From positions 45,858 through 109,857 of the forward strand of contig DFTH01000012.1 of assembly GCA_002379425.1 (NCBI GenBank): 64,000 nt of DNA. The letters run 5' to 3'. The notes beneath the pieces are model-generated. The model ran no database searches and had not been told where the DNA came from. It saw only the letters and a program-made list of their open reading frames with translations. Position numbers and translations under genes: made by a program. Of this stretch, positions 1 to 8,333 are shown in pieces; the first letter of the stretch is position 1, and the number at the start of each line of letters is the position of its first letter. Source of the stretch: Prevotella sp. UBA4217. Lineage in GTDB: Bacteria; Bacteroidota; Bacteroidia; Bacteroidales; Bacteroidaceae.

Positions 1-426
1 GGTTTCAAGGGCTTTGCCAAACTTGCTGATGAGTACAGCAGTACAGACGCAGGCAACCTGGCCAACCTCTATGCTGGTCTCTGCAATGCCCAACTCGATA
101 AGTGGGATGAGGCCGTGAAGTATCTGGAGAAGTACGATGGTGCCGACGATGCGATGATTACTCCTGTGGCAGAGGGTGCCCTGGGTAATGCATACGCTCA
201 CCTGAACCAACTCGACAAGGCCGTCTCTCATCTGAAGAAGGCTGCCGAGAAGGCCGACAACAACTCGCTCTCTCCCACCTACCTCATTCAGGCTGGCGAG
301 ATCCTTGAGAGCCAGGGTAAGGGTGATGAGGCCCTGAAACTCTATCAGCAGGTGAAGGAGAAGTACTTCAACTCCATGCAGTATCAGCGCATCGACGAGT
401 ATATCGAGCGCGTATCCGCCAAGTAA
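1..426 (+). CDS. Tetratricopeptide repeat protein, 3' end only
   Basis: The reading frame is open from the first base of the window, so the gene begins outside it; about 141 residues are visible. They are helical TPR-like pairs rich in Ala, Leu, Tyr and Lys, for example a unit ending NAQLDKWDEAVKYLEKYDG followed by similar units, and the protein ends EYIERVSAK. TPR arrays act as protein-protein scaffolds; no catalytic motif is present. The stop is 3 nt before the ribH start, so the two are very probably cotranscribed. A TPR gene just before ribH is, from memory, a common Bacteroidetes arrangement. Function beyond TPR scaffold is not recognisable. Confidence 0.8.
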   Translation, partial: GFKGFAKLADEYSSTDAGNLANLYAGLCNAQLDKWDEAVKYLEKYDGADDAMITPVAEGALGNAYAHLNQLDKAVSHLKKAAEKADNNSLSPTYLIQAGEILESQGKGDEALKLYQQVKEKYFNSMQYQRIDEYIERVSAK

Positions 427-429
427 GCA

Positions 430-906
430 ATGGCAACAGCACTCCATAACCTCAGCGACTACGACTTCTCGAAGGTTCCCGATGCGTCGAACATGATCTT
501 CGGAGTGGTAGTCGCTGAGTGGAATCCAGAGATTACGGGCGCTCTGCTCGAAGGCTGTGTTTCTACGTTAGAGAAGCACGGCGCACTGCCCGAGAATATC
601 CACGTGAAGACCGTGCCAGGTTCTTTCGAACTGATCTACGGTGCCCATCAGATGACGCTCAACGATGGCTATGACGCCATCATTATCCTCGGTTCCGTCA
701 TTCGTGGCGAGACTCCGCACTTCGACTATATCTGTCAGGGTGTCACCGAAGGTATCGCCCGCTTGAATGCCACGAGCAATATCCCTGTCATCTATGGACT
801 GCTCACGACCAATGATTTGCAGCAGGCCAAGGACCGTGCAGGCGGTAAGTTCGGCAACAAAGGCGATGAGTGTGCCGTTGTTGCTATCAAGATGGCAAAG
901 TTCTAA
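430..906 (+). CDS. ribH: 6,7-dimethyl-8-ribityllumazine synthase
   Basis: 158 residues, the normal size for lumazine synthase, the penultimate enzyme of riboflavin synthesis. It condenses 5-amino-6-ribitylaminouracil with 3,4-dihydroxy-2-butanone 4-phosphate in the cytoplasm, usually as a 60-mer or pentamer. Family motifs visible in order are [17 protein letters not shown] near the N-terminus, [20 protein letters not shown] (substrate-binding loop with the catalytic His) and GNKGDECA near the C-terminus. The start lies 3 nt after the upstream TPR gene. Its last 20 bases overlap the 3' end of the convergent ABC transporter gene, an unusually tight convergent overlap. No other riboflavin gene is nearby. 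Confidence 0.96.
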   Translation: MATALHNLSDYDFSKVPDASNMIFGVVVAEWNPEITGALLEGCVSTLEKHGALPENIHVKTVPGSFELIYGAHQMTLNDGYDAIIILGSVIRGETPHFDYICQGVTEGIARLNATSNIPVIYGLLTTNDLQQAKDRAGGKFGNKGDECAVVAIKMAKF

Positions 907-2701
907 GTTGATAGTATTTCCCTTTCATCGTTAGAAGTTCTTCATGGGTGCCTTGTTCAATGATGCGCCCATGTTCGAGCACGATGATCTGGTCTGCGTT
1001 CCTTACTGTGCTGAGACGGTGGGCAATGACGAAGGTCGTGCGCCCCTGCATGAGTTTGTCCATGCCCTTCTGTACCAGAGTCTCCGTACGGGTGTCGATG
1101 CTCGAGGTGGCTTCGTCGAGGATAAGGACAGGCGGGTTTGAGACGGCAGCGCGGGCGATGGCCAGCAACTGGCGTTCACCTTGCGACAGGTTGCCGCCGT
1201 CGCCATTGAGCATGGTCAGGTAGCCATTGGGCAGACGCCGGATAAAGTCGTCGGCTCCCACGAGTTTGGCAGCCTCCACGCATGCCTCGTCTGTGGCATC
1301 GAGTTTGCCGTAGCGGATGTTGTCGAGCACGGTTCCTGTGAAGAGGTGTGTCTCCTGCAGCACGATACTCATGCCCTGGCGCAGTGAGCGCTTCGAGATG
1401 TCGGTGATGGGGATGCCGTCGTAGAGGATGCGTCCACCCTGAATCTCATAGAAGCGGTTAATCAGGTTGATGATCGTGGTCTTGCCAGCGCCTGTGCCGC
1501 CTACAAAGGCTATCTTCTGCCCGGGATTGGTGTTGATGTCGATGTCGAAGAGCACCTGTTTCTCACTGGTGTAGCCGAAATCCACATCCTTGAAGTCAAC
1601 GTCGCCCTTGGGGTCCTCCAGCACGATCTTGCCCTCGTCAGTCTCGGGTTCCTCGTCCATCAGGTTGAATACGCGTTCTGCGCCTACGGATGCATTCAGC
1701 ACGCTGTTGATCTGCTGGCTTACCTGTGAGATGGGACGCGTAAAACTCTTGTTGAGTTGCAGGAAGGCTACCACCGTACCCAGTGTCACCATGCCCCAAG
1801 AGCCATTGATGGCCAGGGTGGCCCCCACGACAGCCAGACAGACGAAGCCGAAGTTACTGATGCCGCCATTCACGGGCATGACGATGTTGGCAAAGCGGTT
1901 GGCATTGCAGGCTGCTGTGCGCAGTGCCTCGTTGATCTCCTCAAATCGGCTGATGGCCTGCTTCTCATGGCAGAATATCTTGATGACCTTCTGCCCAGTG
2001 AGCATTTCCTCTATGTACCCGTTCACGTTGGCCAACCGTTGCTGTTGTGTGCGGAAGAAGTCGCGCGAGCGCTTGCCGATCTTGGTGGTGGTCACGGCCA
2101 TCACCACTGCCATCGCGATACTCACCAGCGTCAGCGGTACGCTCAGCACAATCATCGAGGTAAACGTGGCCACGATGGTGATGATCGACGAGAAGACCTG
2201 TGCCAATGCCGTTGAGATCATCTGGCGCAGCGAATCGACATCGTTGGTATAGACACTCATGATATCGCCGTGCGAGCGCTGGTCGAAATACTGGATAGGC
2301 AGGTGCTGCATCTTCTCGAAGATGATCTTCCGCAGTCTGAGCATCGTTCCCTGGCTGATGTGGATCATCAAGCGGTTGTAGGTGTAGGAGCAGACGGTGC
2401 CGAAGAAGAGGATGAGGCCCAGTTTGAACAAGGTCTGTGCCAGCGACTGGTACTGCGGATTCTCCGCCTGTGTCAGCGGCACGATATAGTCGTCCATCAG
2501 CGTCTTGGTGAACAGTGATGATATCAGCGAGGTGACAGAGGAGACAAATACGCATGCCAGTACGATGACTATCGCCCACCTGTAATGCTTCACGACGAAT
2601 GTGAACATCCTCAGGAGCGTAGCCCGCTGCTGCTTGTCGATCTTCTGGAATCCTGCTTGAGCCCTTGGTCCGCGAGGCCCTCCGAAGTTTGGTTGTCTCA
2701 T
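887..2701 (-). CDS. ABC exporter half-transporter, catalytic-site subunit
   Basis: 604 residues: an N-terminal six-helix exporter domain (about residues 40-330) and a C-terminal ATPase. Walker A is GGTGAGKTT and Walker [11 protein letters not shown] keeps the catalytic Glu, but the signature is LSQGERQ instead of LSGGQ. An upstream in-frame ATG exists, but the start at 2701 is preferred because it overlaps the stop of the preceding ABC gene as ATGA (translational coupling) and removes an arginine-rich stretch unlike an ABC N-terminus. With its partner it should form a heterodimeric type IV exporter in the inner membrane; the substrate (lipid, drug or peptide) cannot be told from sequence. The gene is convergent with ribH, overlapping it by 20 bp. 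Confidence 0.93.
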   Translation of the reverse strand: MRQPNFGGPRGPRAQAGFQKIDKQQRATLLRMFTFVVKHYRWAIVIVLACVFVSSVTSLISSLFTKTLMDDYIVPLTQAENPQYQSLAQTLFKLGLILFFGTVCSYTYNRLMIHISQGTMLRLRKIIFEKMQHLPIQYFDQRSHGDIMSVYTNDVDSLRQMISTALAQVFSSIITIVATFTSMIVLSVPLTLVSIAMAVVMAVTTTKIGKRSRDFFRTQQQRLANVNGYIEEMLTGQKVIKIFCHEKQAISRFEEINEALRTAACNANRFANIVMPVNGGISNFGFVCLAVVGATLAINGSWGMVTLGTVVAFLQLNKSFTRPISQVSQQINSVLNASVGAERVFNLMDEEPETDEGKIVLEDPKGDVDFKDVDFGYTSEKQVLFDIDINTNPGQKIAFVGGTGAGKTTIINLINRFYEIQGGRILYDGIPITDISKRSLRQGMSIVLQETHLFTGTVLDNIRYGKLDATDEACVEAAKLVGADDFIRRLPNGYLTMLNGDGGNLSQGERQLLAIARAAVSNPPVLILDEATSSIDTRTETLVQKGMDKLMQGRTTFVIAHRLSTVRNADQIIVLEHGRIIEQGTHEELLTMKGKYYQLRTLPS

Positions 2702-4530
2702 GCCGCACCTCCTTTCGCTTTGCGTTCGTCTGTCACGCCTCGGCCATCCGAGCCAACTTGGTGGCTCTCGCTGTTCCATCCTTTCTGGTCGAAGTCGCCC
2801 ATGTCGGCCTCCTGTATGGCATAGATTTCCTGATAGAGCGCATTCGTCTTCAGCAGGTTGTCGTGGGTGTCGAATCCTGTTACCACGCCATTGTCCATCA
2901 CGAGGATCCGGTCGCAGTGCTCCACGCTGGAGATGCGCTGGGCGATGATGATCTTGGTCATCTCTGGCAGTTGGGTGTGTATGGCCTTTCTGATCCTGGC
3001 ATCCGTTGCAGTGTCGCAGGCCGAGGTGGAGTCGTCGAGCACCAGTATCTTAGGCTTTTTCAACAGGGCACGGGCGATGCAGAGTCGCTGCTTCTGTCCG
3101 CCGCTCACGTTGGTGCCACCTTGTTCTATATGCGTGTGATACCCTTCGGGCATCTGGTCTATGAACTCATCGGCACAGGCTATCTGACAGACTCTTCGGC
3201 AGTCTTCCTCCGTGGCCTCGCCGTTGCCCCAGCGCAGGTTGTCGAGGATGGTGCCCGAGAAGAGGATATTGTTCTGCAGCACCACGCTCACGGCATTCCG
3301 CAGAGCCGTCAGGTCGTAGTCTTTCACGTTCCTGCCACCCACCAGCACTTCACCCTCCGTGACGTCGTAGAGGCGCGACACCAGGTTGACGAGTGACGAC
3401 TTACCCGAGCCTGTGCCACCGATGATGCCGATGGTCTCGCCTGAGGCTATGCTGAAGTTCACATTGAAGAGTGCCGAGCGGCGGCTCTTGCCTGGTGTGG
3501 GACGGGCATAGTCGAAGCGCACGCCTCTGAATGTCACGCTGCCGTCGGCTATCTCATACACGGGCTGGTCAGGGTTCACGATGTCGGGCTCTTCCTCGAT
3601 GATCTCGGCCACGCGCTTCGCTGAGGCTGCACTCTGGGTGAGCATCACGAAGACCATCGAGAGCATCATCAGCGACATCAGGATCGACATCACGTAGGTA
3701 AACAGCGAGGTCAGTTCGCCAGTGGTCAGGCTGCCTTCCACGATATAGTGGGCGCCCAGCCACGATAATGCGATGATACAGCCATACACCACCATGTTCA
3801 TAATGGGATGGTTCCAGGCCATCAGGCTCTCGGCCTTCACATACAGCCGATACAGGTTGTCGGCAGCACGGGCGAACTTCTCGTTCTCGTAGTCTTCGCG
3901 CACAAAGGCCTTTACCAGTCTGATGGCGCTGACGTTCTCCTGCACGCTCTGGTTCAGTTCGTCGTACTTCGCAAACACCTGCTGGAACAGTCTTGCCACG
4001 CGTGATATGATATGGTAGAGCGAGAAACTCAGTATCACGAGTGCCGTCAGGAACACCAGCGACAGACGGGCGTCTATGATCAGGCACATCAGTATCGACA
4101 GTACCAGTTTGAAGGGTGCCCTCACGCTCACGCCCAGTATCTGCTGGAAGGCGCTCTGCAGGGTGTTTACATCGGTGGTCATGCGGGTGATGAGCCCCGA
4201 GATGGCATATTTGTCGATGTCCGAGAAAGCCAGCCGCTGGATGTTGCGATACATCGCCGAGCGCAGATTGGCTGCAAATCCCGTGGAGGCGTATGCCGAG
4301 CAACGCCCGCCAAGGATGCCGAATACCATGCTCATCATCGCCATGCCCAGCATGATAGTGCCGTAGAGATACACGTTCTGCATATCCCCGGCATTGATGC
4401 CCTTGTCGATGAGCGAGGCCGTCACATAGGGTATTAACACATCCATCAATACCTCCAGCGCCGTCCACACAGGGGTGAGGATGGAGGCCTTGCGGTATGT
4501 GCCGACCTGGCGTAGAAGTGTCTTCAGCAT
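2698..4530 (-). CDS. ABC exporter half-transporter, degenerate-site subunit
   Basis: 610 residues with the same exporter fold: transmembrane domain about 1-310, then ATPase with Walker A GGTGSGKSS and canonical-type signature VSGGQKQR. After Walker B the expected Glu is Asp (LVLDDSTSACD). In known heterodimeric exporters (TM287/288, LmrCD, BmrCD) one site is degenerate in just this way; here the Asp site would pair with the partner's altered LSQGE signature, a consistent asymmetric pair. It is the first gene of a two-gene operon read from a well-matched promoter at 4552-4583, and its stop overlaps the second gene's ATG. Confidence 0.93.
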   Translation of the reverse strand: MLKTLLRQVGTYRKASILTPVWTALEVLMDVLIPYVTASLIDKGINAGDMQNVYLYGTIMLGMAMMSMVFGILGGRCSAYASTGFAANLRSAMYRNIQRLAFSDIDKYAISGLITRMTTDVNTLQSAFQQILGVSVRAPFKLVLSILMCLIIDARLSLVFLTALVILSFSLYHIISRVARLFQQVFAKYDELNQSVQENVSAIRLVKAFVREDYENEKFARAADNLYRLYVKAESLMAWNHPIMNMVVYGCIIALSWLGAHYIVEGSLTTGELTSLFTYVMSILMSLMMLSMVFVMLTQSAASAKRVAEIIEEEPDIVNPDQPVYEIADGSVTFRGVRFDYARPTPGKSRRSALFNVNFSIASGETIGIIGGTGSGKSSLVNLVSRLYDVTEGEVLVGGRNVKDYDLTALRNAVSVVLQNNILFSGTILDNLRWGNGEATEEDCRRVCQIACADEFIDQMPEGYHTHIEQGGTNVSGGQKQRLCIARALLKKPKILVLDDSTSACDTATDARIRKAIHTQLPEMTKIIIAQRISSVEHCDRILVMDNGVVTGFDTHDNLLKTNALYQEIYAIQEADMGDFDQKGWNSESHQVGSDGRGVTDERKAKGGAA

Positions 4531-4551
4531 GATTGATGTCTAATTCATTTG

Positions 4552-4583
4552 CAAAGATACGAAATATGTGGGAGAAAAGCAAA
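4552..4583 (-). promoter_or_regulatory. Bacteroidetes-type promoter of the ABC exporter operon
   Basis: On the minus strand the -7 element TATCTTTG (4552-4559) has a TTTG -33 element (4580-4583) exactly 20 nt upstream, matching the consensus. The ABC start codon at 4530 is 21 nt downstream of the -7 box. Confidence 0.75.
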
Positions 4584-4640
4584 AAGAAAAGTGGATTTTT
4601 CTTTTTACGCACCGTTTCTGTCTTTTCGTTGTCATTCAAA

Positions 4641-4986
4641 TTACCTTTCAGCCGGCACTTAACTCTCTGGTTATCAGTTCTTTCGGCTGAAAGGTGATTT
4701 TTGGTTATGTTCCCCGCTGGAAGGGGAGGCTGTCTGTCGCAAATAAGTGGCTCTTCACGCTGCTAAAGTGCCTCCCTACGTTGCTAAAGTGCCTCTTCGC
4801 GCTGCTAAAGTGGCTCTTTATTTTTGTCCCATGCCTTGGGACAATCGCGAAAAACATGTCGGCACAAACTTTTAGATACGCGTTAATGATGGCTGACAAC
4901 CTGGCTTTCGTGCCATCAAATGTCCCTTCAGCCGGAAGTGCTGACAGTCAGACAGTTAGTTGCTGGCTGAAAGGAAATCACGACGT
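4641..4986. repeat. Composite intergenic element: inverted ends and 21-nt tandem array
   Basis: This gene-free stretch holds two related ~54-bp hairpin sequences in opposite orientation (about 4641-4697 and 4923-4986). Each is itself an imperfect palindrome; the first has arms ACCTTTCAGCCG (4643-4654) and CGGCTGAAAGGT (4684-4695). Between them is a 21-nt tandem array (about 4748-4832; unit like agtggctcttcacgctgctaa), then a short hairpin gtcccaTGCCTtgggac. A related array with the same terminal hairpin lies near 40.6 kb in the other orientation. The array is incidentally open in one frame, giving 7-residue Leu/Lys repeats, but lacks other coding character. It resembles a MITE-like or REP-like element; no target-site duplication was identified. 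Confidence 0.7.
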
Positions 4987-5067
4987 GGACAGGCTTCCTG
5001 AAACGGTGTGACATAACGAAACATCTCCGATTTGAGGAACCCTCAAGGAAGAATTAATCGGAAAAGG

Positions 5068-5099
5068 TTTGGTTATTCCACTTTTTCTATGTACCTTTG
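5068..5099 (+). promoter_or_regulatory. Promoter of exodeoxyribonuclease III gene
   Basis: TTTG (5068-5071), 20-nt spacer, TACCTTTG (5092-5099). It favours the ATG at 5134 as start, because the longer upstream in-frame ORF would begin before the promoter. Confidence 0.75.
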
Positions 5100-5133
5100 T
5101 CCCCGCAACCCAAAACCGTTATATGATAACAAG

Positions 5134-5892
5134 ATGAAATTGATTTCGTGGAACGTGAATGGTCTGAGAGCCTGCCAGGGCAAGGGCTTCAGTGATGTCT
5201 TCCGACAGTTGGATGCCGATTTCTTCTGTCTTCAGGAGACGAAGATGCAGGCCGGGCAACTTGACATTGAGTTCGAGGGATATCAGTCGTACTGGAACTA
5301 TGCCGACAAGAAGGGCTACTCGGGTACGGCCATCTTCACCAGGCACCAGCCGCTCAGCGTGGACTATGGCATCGGCATCGACGTGCACGACCACGAGGGG
5401 CGGGTCATCACGCTCGAAATGGCTGACTTCTACCTCGTATGCTGTTATACGCCTAATTCGCAGGACGGACTGAAGCGCCTCGACTACCGCATGACGTGGG
5501 AAGACGACTTCCGCCACTACCTGAAGAGGCTCGATGAGAAGAAGCCCGTCGTCCTCTGCGGTGACCTGAACGTAGCCCACGAGGAGATAGATATCAAGAA
5601 TCCGAAGACCAACCGCCATAATGCAGGCTTCACTGATGAGGAACGCGCCAAGTTCACGGACCTGCTGGCTAGTGGCTTCACGGACTCCTTCCGCTATATG
5701 CATCCCGACGAGGTGAAGTACTCCTGGTGGTCGTACCGTTTCCAGGCCCGCGAGAAGAACGCTGGCTGGCGCATCGACTACTTCGTGATCTCCGACCGCC
5801 TGCGCGACCGTCTTCAGGAGGCCGAGATCCATACGGAGGTCTTCGGCAGCGACCATTGTCCCGTGGGAGTTACGTTAGACTTTAAACATTAG
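5134..5892 (+). CDS. xth: Exodeoxyribonuclease III (AP endonuclease)
   Basis: 252 residues, normal length for ExoIII. The enzyme cleaves DNA 5' of abasic sites and removes 3'-blocking groups in base-excision repair. Endonuclease/exonuclease/phosphatase-fold motifs visible in order are ISWNVNGLRA (metal-binding Asn), CLQETKMQ (metal-binding Glu), YSGTAIF, CCYTPNSQ (containing the active-site Tyr), CGDLNVAHEEIDI (catalytic Asp/Asn) and SDHCPVG (catalytic Asp-His). The start at 5134 is chosen over the longer ORF because the good promoter ends at 5099 and residue 1 then matches the family N-terminus. It is monocistronic; the next gene has its own promoter. Confidence 0.95.
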   Translation: MKLISWNVNGLRACQGKGFSDVFRQLDADFFCLQETKMQAGQLDIEFEGYQSYWNYADKKGYSGTAIFTRHQPLSVDYGIGIDVHDHEGRVITLEMADFYLVCCYTPNSQDGLKRLDYRMTWEDDFRHYLKRLDEKKPVVLCGDLNVAHEEIDIKNPKTNRHNAGFTDEERAKFTDLLASGFTDSFRYMHPDEVKYSWWSYRFQAREKNAGWRIDYFVISDRLRDRLQEAEIHTEVFGSDHCPVGVTLDFKH

Positions 5893-5934
5893 GCTTTGGA
5901 TTGGCTGAATAAATCGTATGATTCGTTGAACGGA

Positions 5935-5966
5935 TTTGCTGGAGTGGGGTAGAGACACTATCTTTG
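5935..5966 (+). promoter_or_regulatory. Promoter of VTC-domain gene
   Basis: TTTG (5935-5938), 20-nt spacer, TATCTTTG (5959-5966), about 20 nt before the ATG at 5986. Probably drives 5986-8287 as one unit. Confidence 0.75.
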
Positions 5967-5985
5967 CACCAGAAAACAAATAAGG

Positions 5986-6777
5986 ATGCAAGAGATTTTA
6001 GACAGATATGAACCCATCACGCTGGAGGAGATGAAGGACATCCGGCTGATGAATCGCATCGACACCAAGTTCGTGACGACGGTGCCAGTGCTGAAGCGCC
6101 TGCTGGAGATAGCCCGCGACGACTATTTCGTGCAGGAGACGGGTGGACTGCGCATCTCACCCTACTATACACTGTATTTCGACACTGCCGACTGCGCGAT
6201 GTATAACCGTCATGAGGCAGGCTATCTCGTGAGGCAGAAGATCCGCATTCGCTCGTATGTCGATGCTGGGCTGAACTTCCTCGAGGTGAAGACTAAGAAC
6301 AACCACAAGCGTACGAAGAAGAAGCGCATGACGATGGAGAACTTCGACGCCGTCAATCCCGACCACAACATCCTGTTCAGGCGGCAGGACGAGCAGTTCG
6401 TCGCCTACGACGACTTCCTCCGCACCTACCTGCGCTACGATCCAGAGGCGCTGACGGCGCAGTTGGAGAATCGCTTCGACCGCGTGACGCTGGTGAACAA
6501 GGGCAAGACAGAACGGCTGACCATCGACACCAACCTGCGCTTCCACAATATCGCCACCGACAACTTCCGCTTCATGGGCGACATCGTGATCATCGAACTG
6601 AAGCGCGACGGTCTGAAACCGTCGCCCATCCTGCCGAAACTGCTCGACCTGCGCATCCATCCTCACGGATTCTCGAAATACTGCATCGGGTCGGCCCTCA
6701 CCAACGATGACCTGCGCCGCAACCGCATCAAGCCCCGTCTGCACAGTATCGAGCGGTTCCTGGCTCAAGCAAAATAA
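5986..6777 (+). CDS. VTC-domain (polyphosphate polymerase-like) protein
   Basis: 263 residues with the tunnel-fold VTC domain named after yeast vacuolar transporter chaperone Vtc4. Basic and acidic tunnel residues appear in the expected order: NRIDTKFVT near residue 25, YFDTADCAMYNRHEAGY with RQKIRIRSY near 65-90, FLEVKTKNNHKRTKKKR near 95-115, and IIELKRDG near 205. In eukaryotes the domain polymerises polyphosphate from ATP; the role of the bacterial homologues is not established. The next gene is a DUF4956 membrane protein, a pairing often seen in bacteria that suggests a cytoplasmic VTC domain working with a membrane partner. Substrate and reaction are inferred only from fold. Confidence 0.85.
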   Translation: MQEILDRYEPITLEEMKDIRLMNRIDTKFVTTVPVLKRLLEIARDDYFVQETGGLRISPYYTLYFDTADCAMYNRHEAGYLVRQKIRIRSYVDAGLNFLEVKTKNNHKRTKKKRMTMENFDAVNPDHNILFRRQDEQFVAYDDFLRTYLRYDPEALTAQLENRFDRVTLVNKGKTERLTIDTNLRFHNIATDNFRFMGDIVIIELKRDGLKPSPILPKLLDLRIHPHGFSKYCIGSALTNDDLRRNRIKPRLHSIERFLAQAK

Positions 6778-6806
6778 GCAATAAAAATGTATAAACAGTA
6801 AAAGAT

Positions 6807-7460
6807 ATGGAATTTTTTAGTTTGTCTTCCGACTTCCTGATGATGTTCATCCGCCTGCTTATTAACATGCTGGCCACATGGCTCATCATCGACCGCCTGT
6901 ATTATCAGAAAAGTAAGCGGCGTGACTTCTACTTCACGTTCATGCTCATCTCCGTGGCCATCTTCTTCATCGTCTTCTTCATGATCTTCGTGCTGGAGGA
7001 TATGAAGGGCAAGACGTCGATGGGTGTAGGTATCGGACTCTTCGGCATCTTCTCCATCATGCGCTACCGCACGGATACGATGCCCGTACGCGAGATGACC
7101 TACCTCTTCGTCATCATCGCCCTCTCACTGGTCAATGCCGTATCGGTCAATCTCCCTTATTTCGAGGTCATCATCACCAACCTGATCATCATCTGTGCCG
7201 TATGGCTATGCGAGATGCACCTGAAGACCAATCCCTCTCGCCTCGTGCAGTACGACCGCATCGAACTTATTACGCCTGAGCGTCGCGAGGAACTCATTGC
7301 CGATCTGGAGAAACGGCTCGGCGTGAAGGTCGTCAAGGTGGATATCGGCTCTATCGACTTCCTGCGCGACATGGCTATGATCCGTGTCAGTTACGAGGGA
7401 GAACCCTCTGCCGTCAGTAATAACCTGAAACTGTCGAAGGATCAACTCAAAGAGTTCTGA
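6807..7460 (+). CDS. DUF4956 membrane protein
   Basis: 217 residues. The N-terminal half has about four hydrophobic segments (roughly residues 10-30, 42-65, 72-90, 98-135), followed by a cytoplasmic C-terminal domain with a ferredoxin-like look, beginning near ITPERREELIADLEKRLG. The short loop FSIMRYRTDTMPVREMTYLFV is typical of DUF4956, a family of unknown biochemical role that recurs beside VTC-domain genes. It lies 29 nt downstream of the VTC gene and almost certainly shares its transcript. The likely job is a membrane partner or channel for the VTC-domain protein; this is inference from context. Confidence 0.85.
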   Translation: MEFFSLSSDFLMMFIRLLINMLATWLIIDRLYYQKSKRRDFYFTFMLISVAIFFIVFFMIFVLEDMKGKTSMGVGIGLFGIFSIMRYRTDTMPVREMTYLFVIIALSLVNAVSVNLPYFEVIITNLIIICAVWLCEMHLKTNPSRLVQYDRIELITPERREELIADLEKRLGVKVVKVDIGSIDFLRDMAMIRVSYEGEPSAVSNNLKLSKDQLKEF

Positions 7461-7507
7461 AGAATTGAAGGATTGAAGAATTGAAGGATTGAAGGATTGA
7501 AAGCGTT
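7461..7507. repeat. Short A/T-rich direct repeats (gaattgaaggattgaa type)
   Basis: The 47 nt between two cotranscribed genes are almost entirely imperfect copies of an 8-nt unit such as gaattgaa / ggattgaa. Similar runs occur at 37893-37930, 50876-50903 and, less regularly, 10410-10440. They look like slippage-grown spacer sequence. Confidence 0.7.
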
Positions 7508-8287
7508 ATGAAGAAGTTTATTGGACTATTGTTGGCTTTGATGCCACTGGGCGCTATGGCGCAGGGTGACGACTTCGGGCTCGACTTCTCGCTCGAGGCA
7601 CAGAAGAAGATCAACAAGCAGTGGAACATCGGACTTGAAGCGGAATACCGCACTCGCGACAACACCAAGACCAGCGATCGCTGGGCCTTCGGACTCGGTG
7701 TCGATTACAAGGTGGCCAAGTGGCTGAAGGCCTCTGCCGGCTATACCTTCCTCTATGATAACAATAAGAAAATATCTTATTATGATGCCACCGATGATGC
7801 CGTGCTCGATGGTGATGCCAACGAGGGCGATCCCAAGAAGTGTGCACAGTACTGGGCTCCGCGTCACCGTTTCAACGTGTCGCTGACGTTCGACAAGAAA
7901 CTCTTTGGCGACTTCAAGTTCTCACTTCGTGAGCGTTGGCAATACACCTATCGCCCTGCACATACAGTGAGCGAGCGATGGAGTTACCTCGACAATGCCT
8001 GCGACGGTAAGGAGAAGACCTACTCGGGCAAGGGCAAGAACGTGCTGCGCAGCCGTCTCCAGATTGAGTTCGACAAGAAGGGACTGGCCGTCACACCTTA
8101 TATCAATGCCGAACTCTTCAATGCCTGGAGTCTGCAGAAAGTGCGCTATCACGTCGGTCTCGACTGGAAGATCTCAAGGCAGCATTCGCTCGGAGCCTTC
8201 TACCGCTACCAGTCCGTGCGTGACGATGATGACGACAACGAGCCCAATACCCATCTGATAGGTTTAGGCTATAAGTTTAAATTTTAA
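7508..8287 (+). CDS. DUF2490 outer-membrane beta-barrel protein
   Basis: 259 residues. An N-terminal signal peptide (KKFIGLLLALMPLGAMAQ) is followed by alternating amphipathic strands with regular aromatic residues, ending in HLIGLGYKFKF, a terminal Phe as expected of an outer-membrane barrel. The pattern WNIGLEAEYRTRDN ... FGLGVDYKVAKWLKASAGYTF is characteristic of DUF2490. It closes the VTC/DUF4956 unit and is followed directly by a strong hairpin terminator. Function unknown; adjacency suggests a surface component linked to the two preceding proteins, but that is not shown by sequence. Confidence 0.85.
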   Translation: MKKFIGLLLALMPLGAMAQGDDFGLDFSLEAQKKINKQWNIGLEAEYRTRDNTKTSDRWAFGLGVDYKVAKWLKASAGYTFLYDNNKKISYYDATDDAVLDGDANEGDPKKCAQYWAPRHRFNVSLTFDKKLFGDFKFSLRERWQYTYRPAHTVSERWSYLDNACDGKEKTYSGKGKNVLRSRLQIEFDKKGLAVTPYINAELFNAWSLQKVRYHVGLDWKISRQHSLGAFYRYQSVRDDDDDNEPNTHLIGLGYKFKF

Positions 8288-8310
8288 AGGGTGCCAACTG
8301 GCACCCTTTA
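8285..8310 (+). terminator. Intrinsic terminator-like hairpin
   Basis: Perfect 12-bp inverted repeat TAAAGGGTGCCA / TGGCACCCTTTA (8285-8296 and 8299-8310). The first arm contains the stop codon of the DUF2490 gene. The symmetric A/T ends let it serve the convergent glmM gene too. Confidence 0.8.
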
Positions 8311-8333
8311 ATGATATACTACTTCTTTACTTA

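Noticed and set aside
2702..2779. Longer N-terminus for the second ABC gene (start at 2779)
   Set aside because: The extra 26 residues are Arg-rich and unlike the family; the ATGA overlap at 2698-2701 gives a natural coupled start.
4694..5011. 105-codon plus-strand ORF over the 21-nt array
   Set aside because: Its regularity comes from the repeat unit; it has no promoter or non-repeat coding pattern of its own. Kept only as part of the repeat finding.
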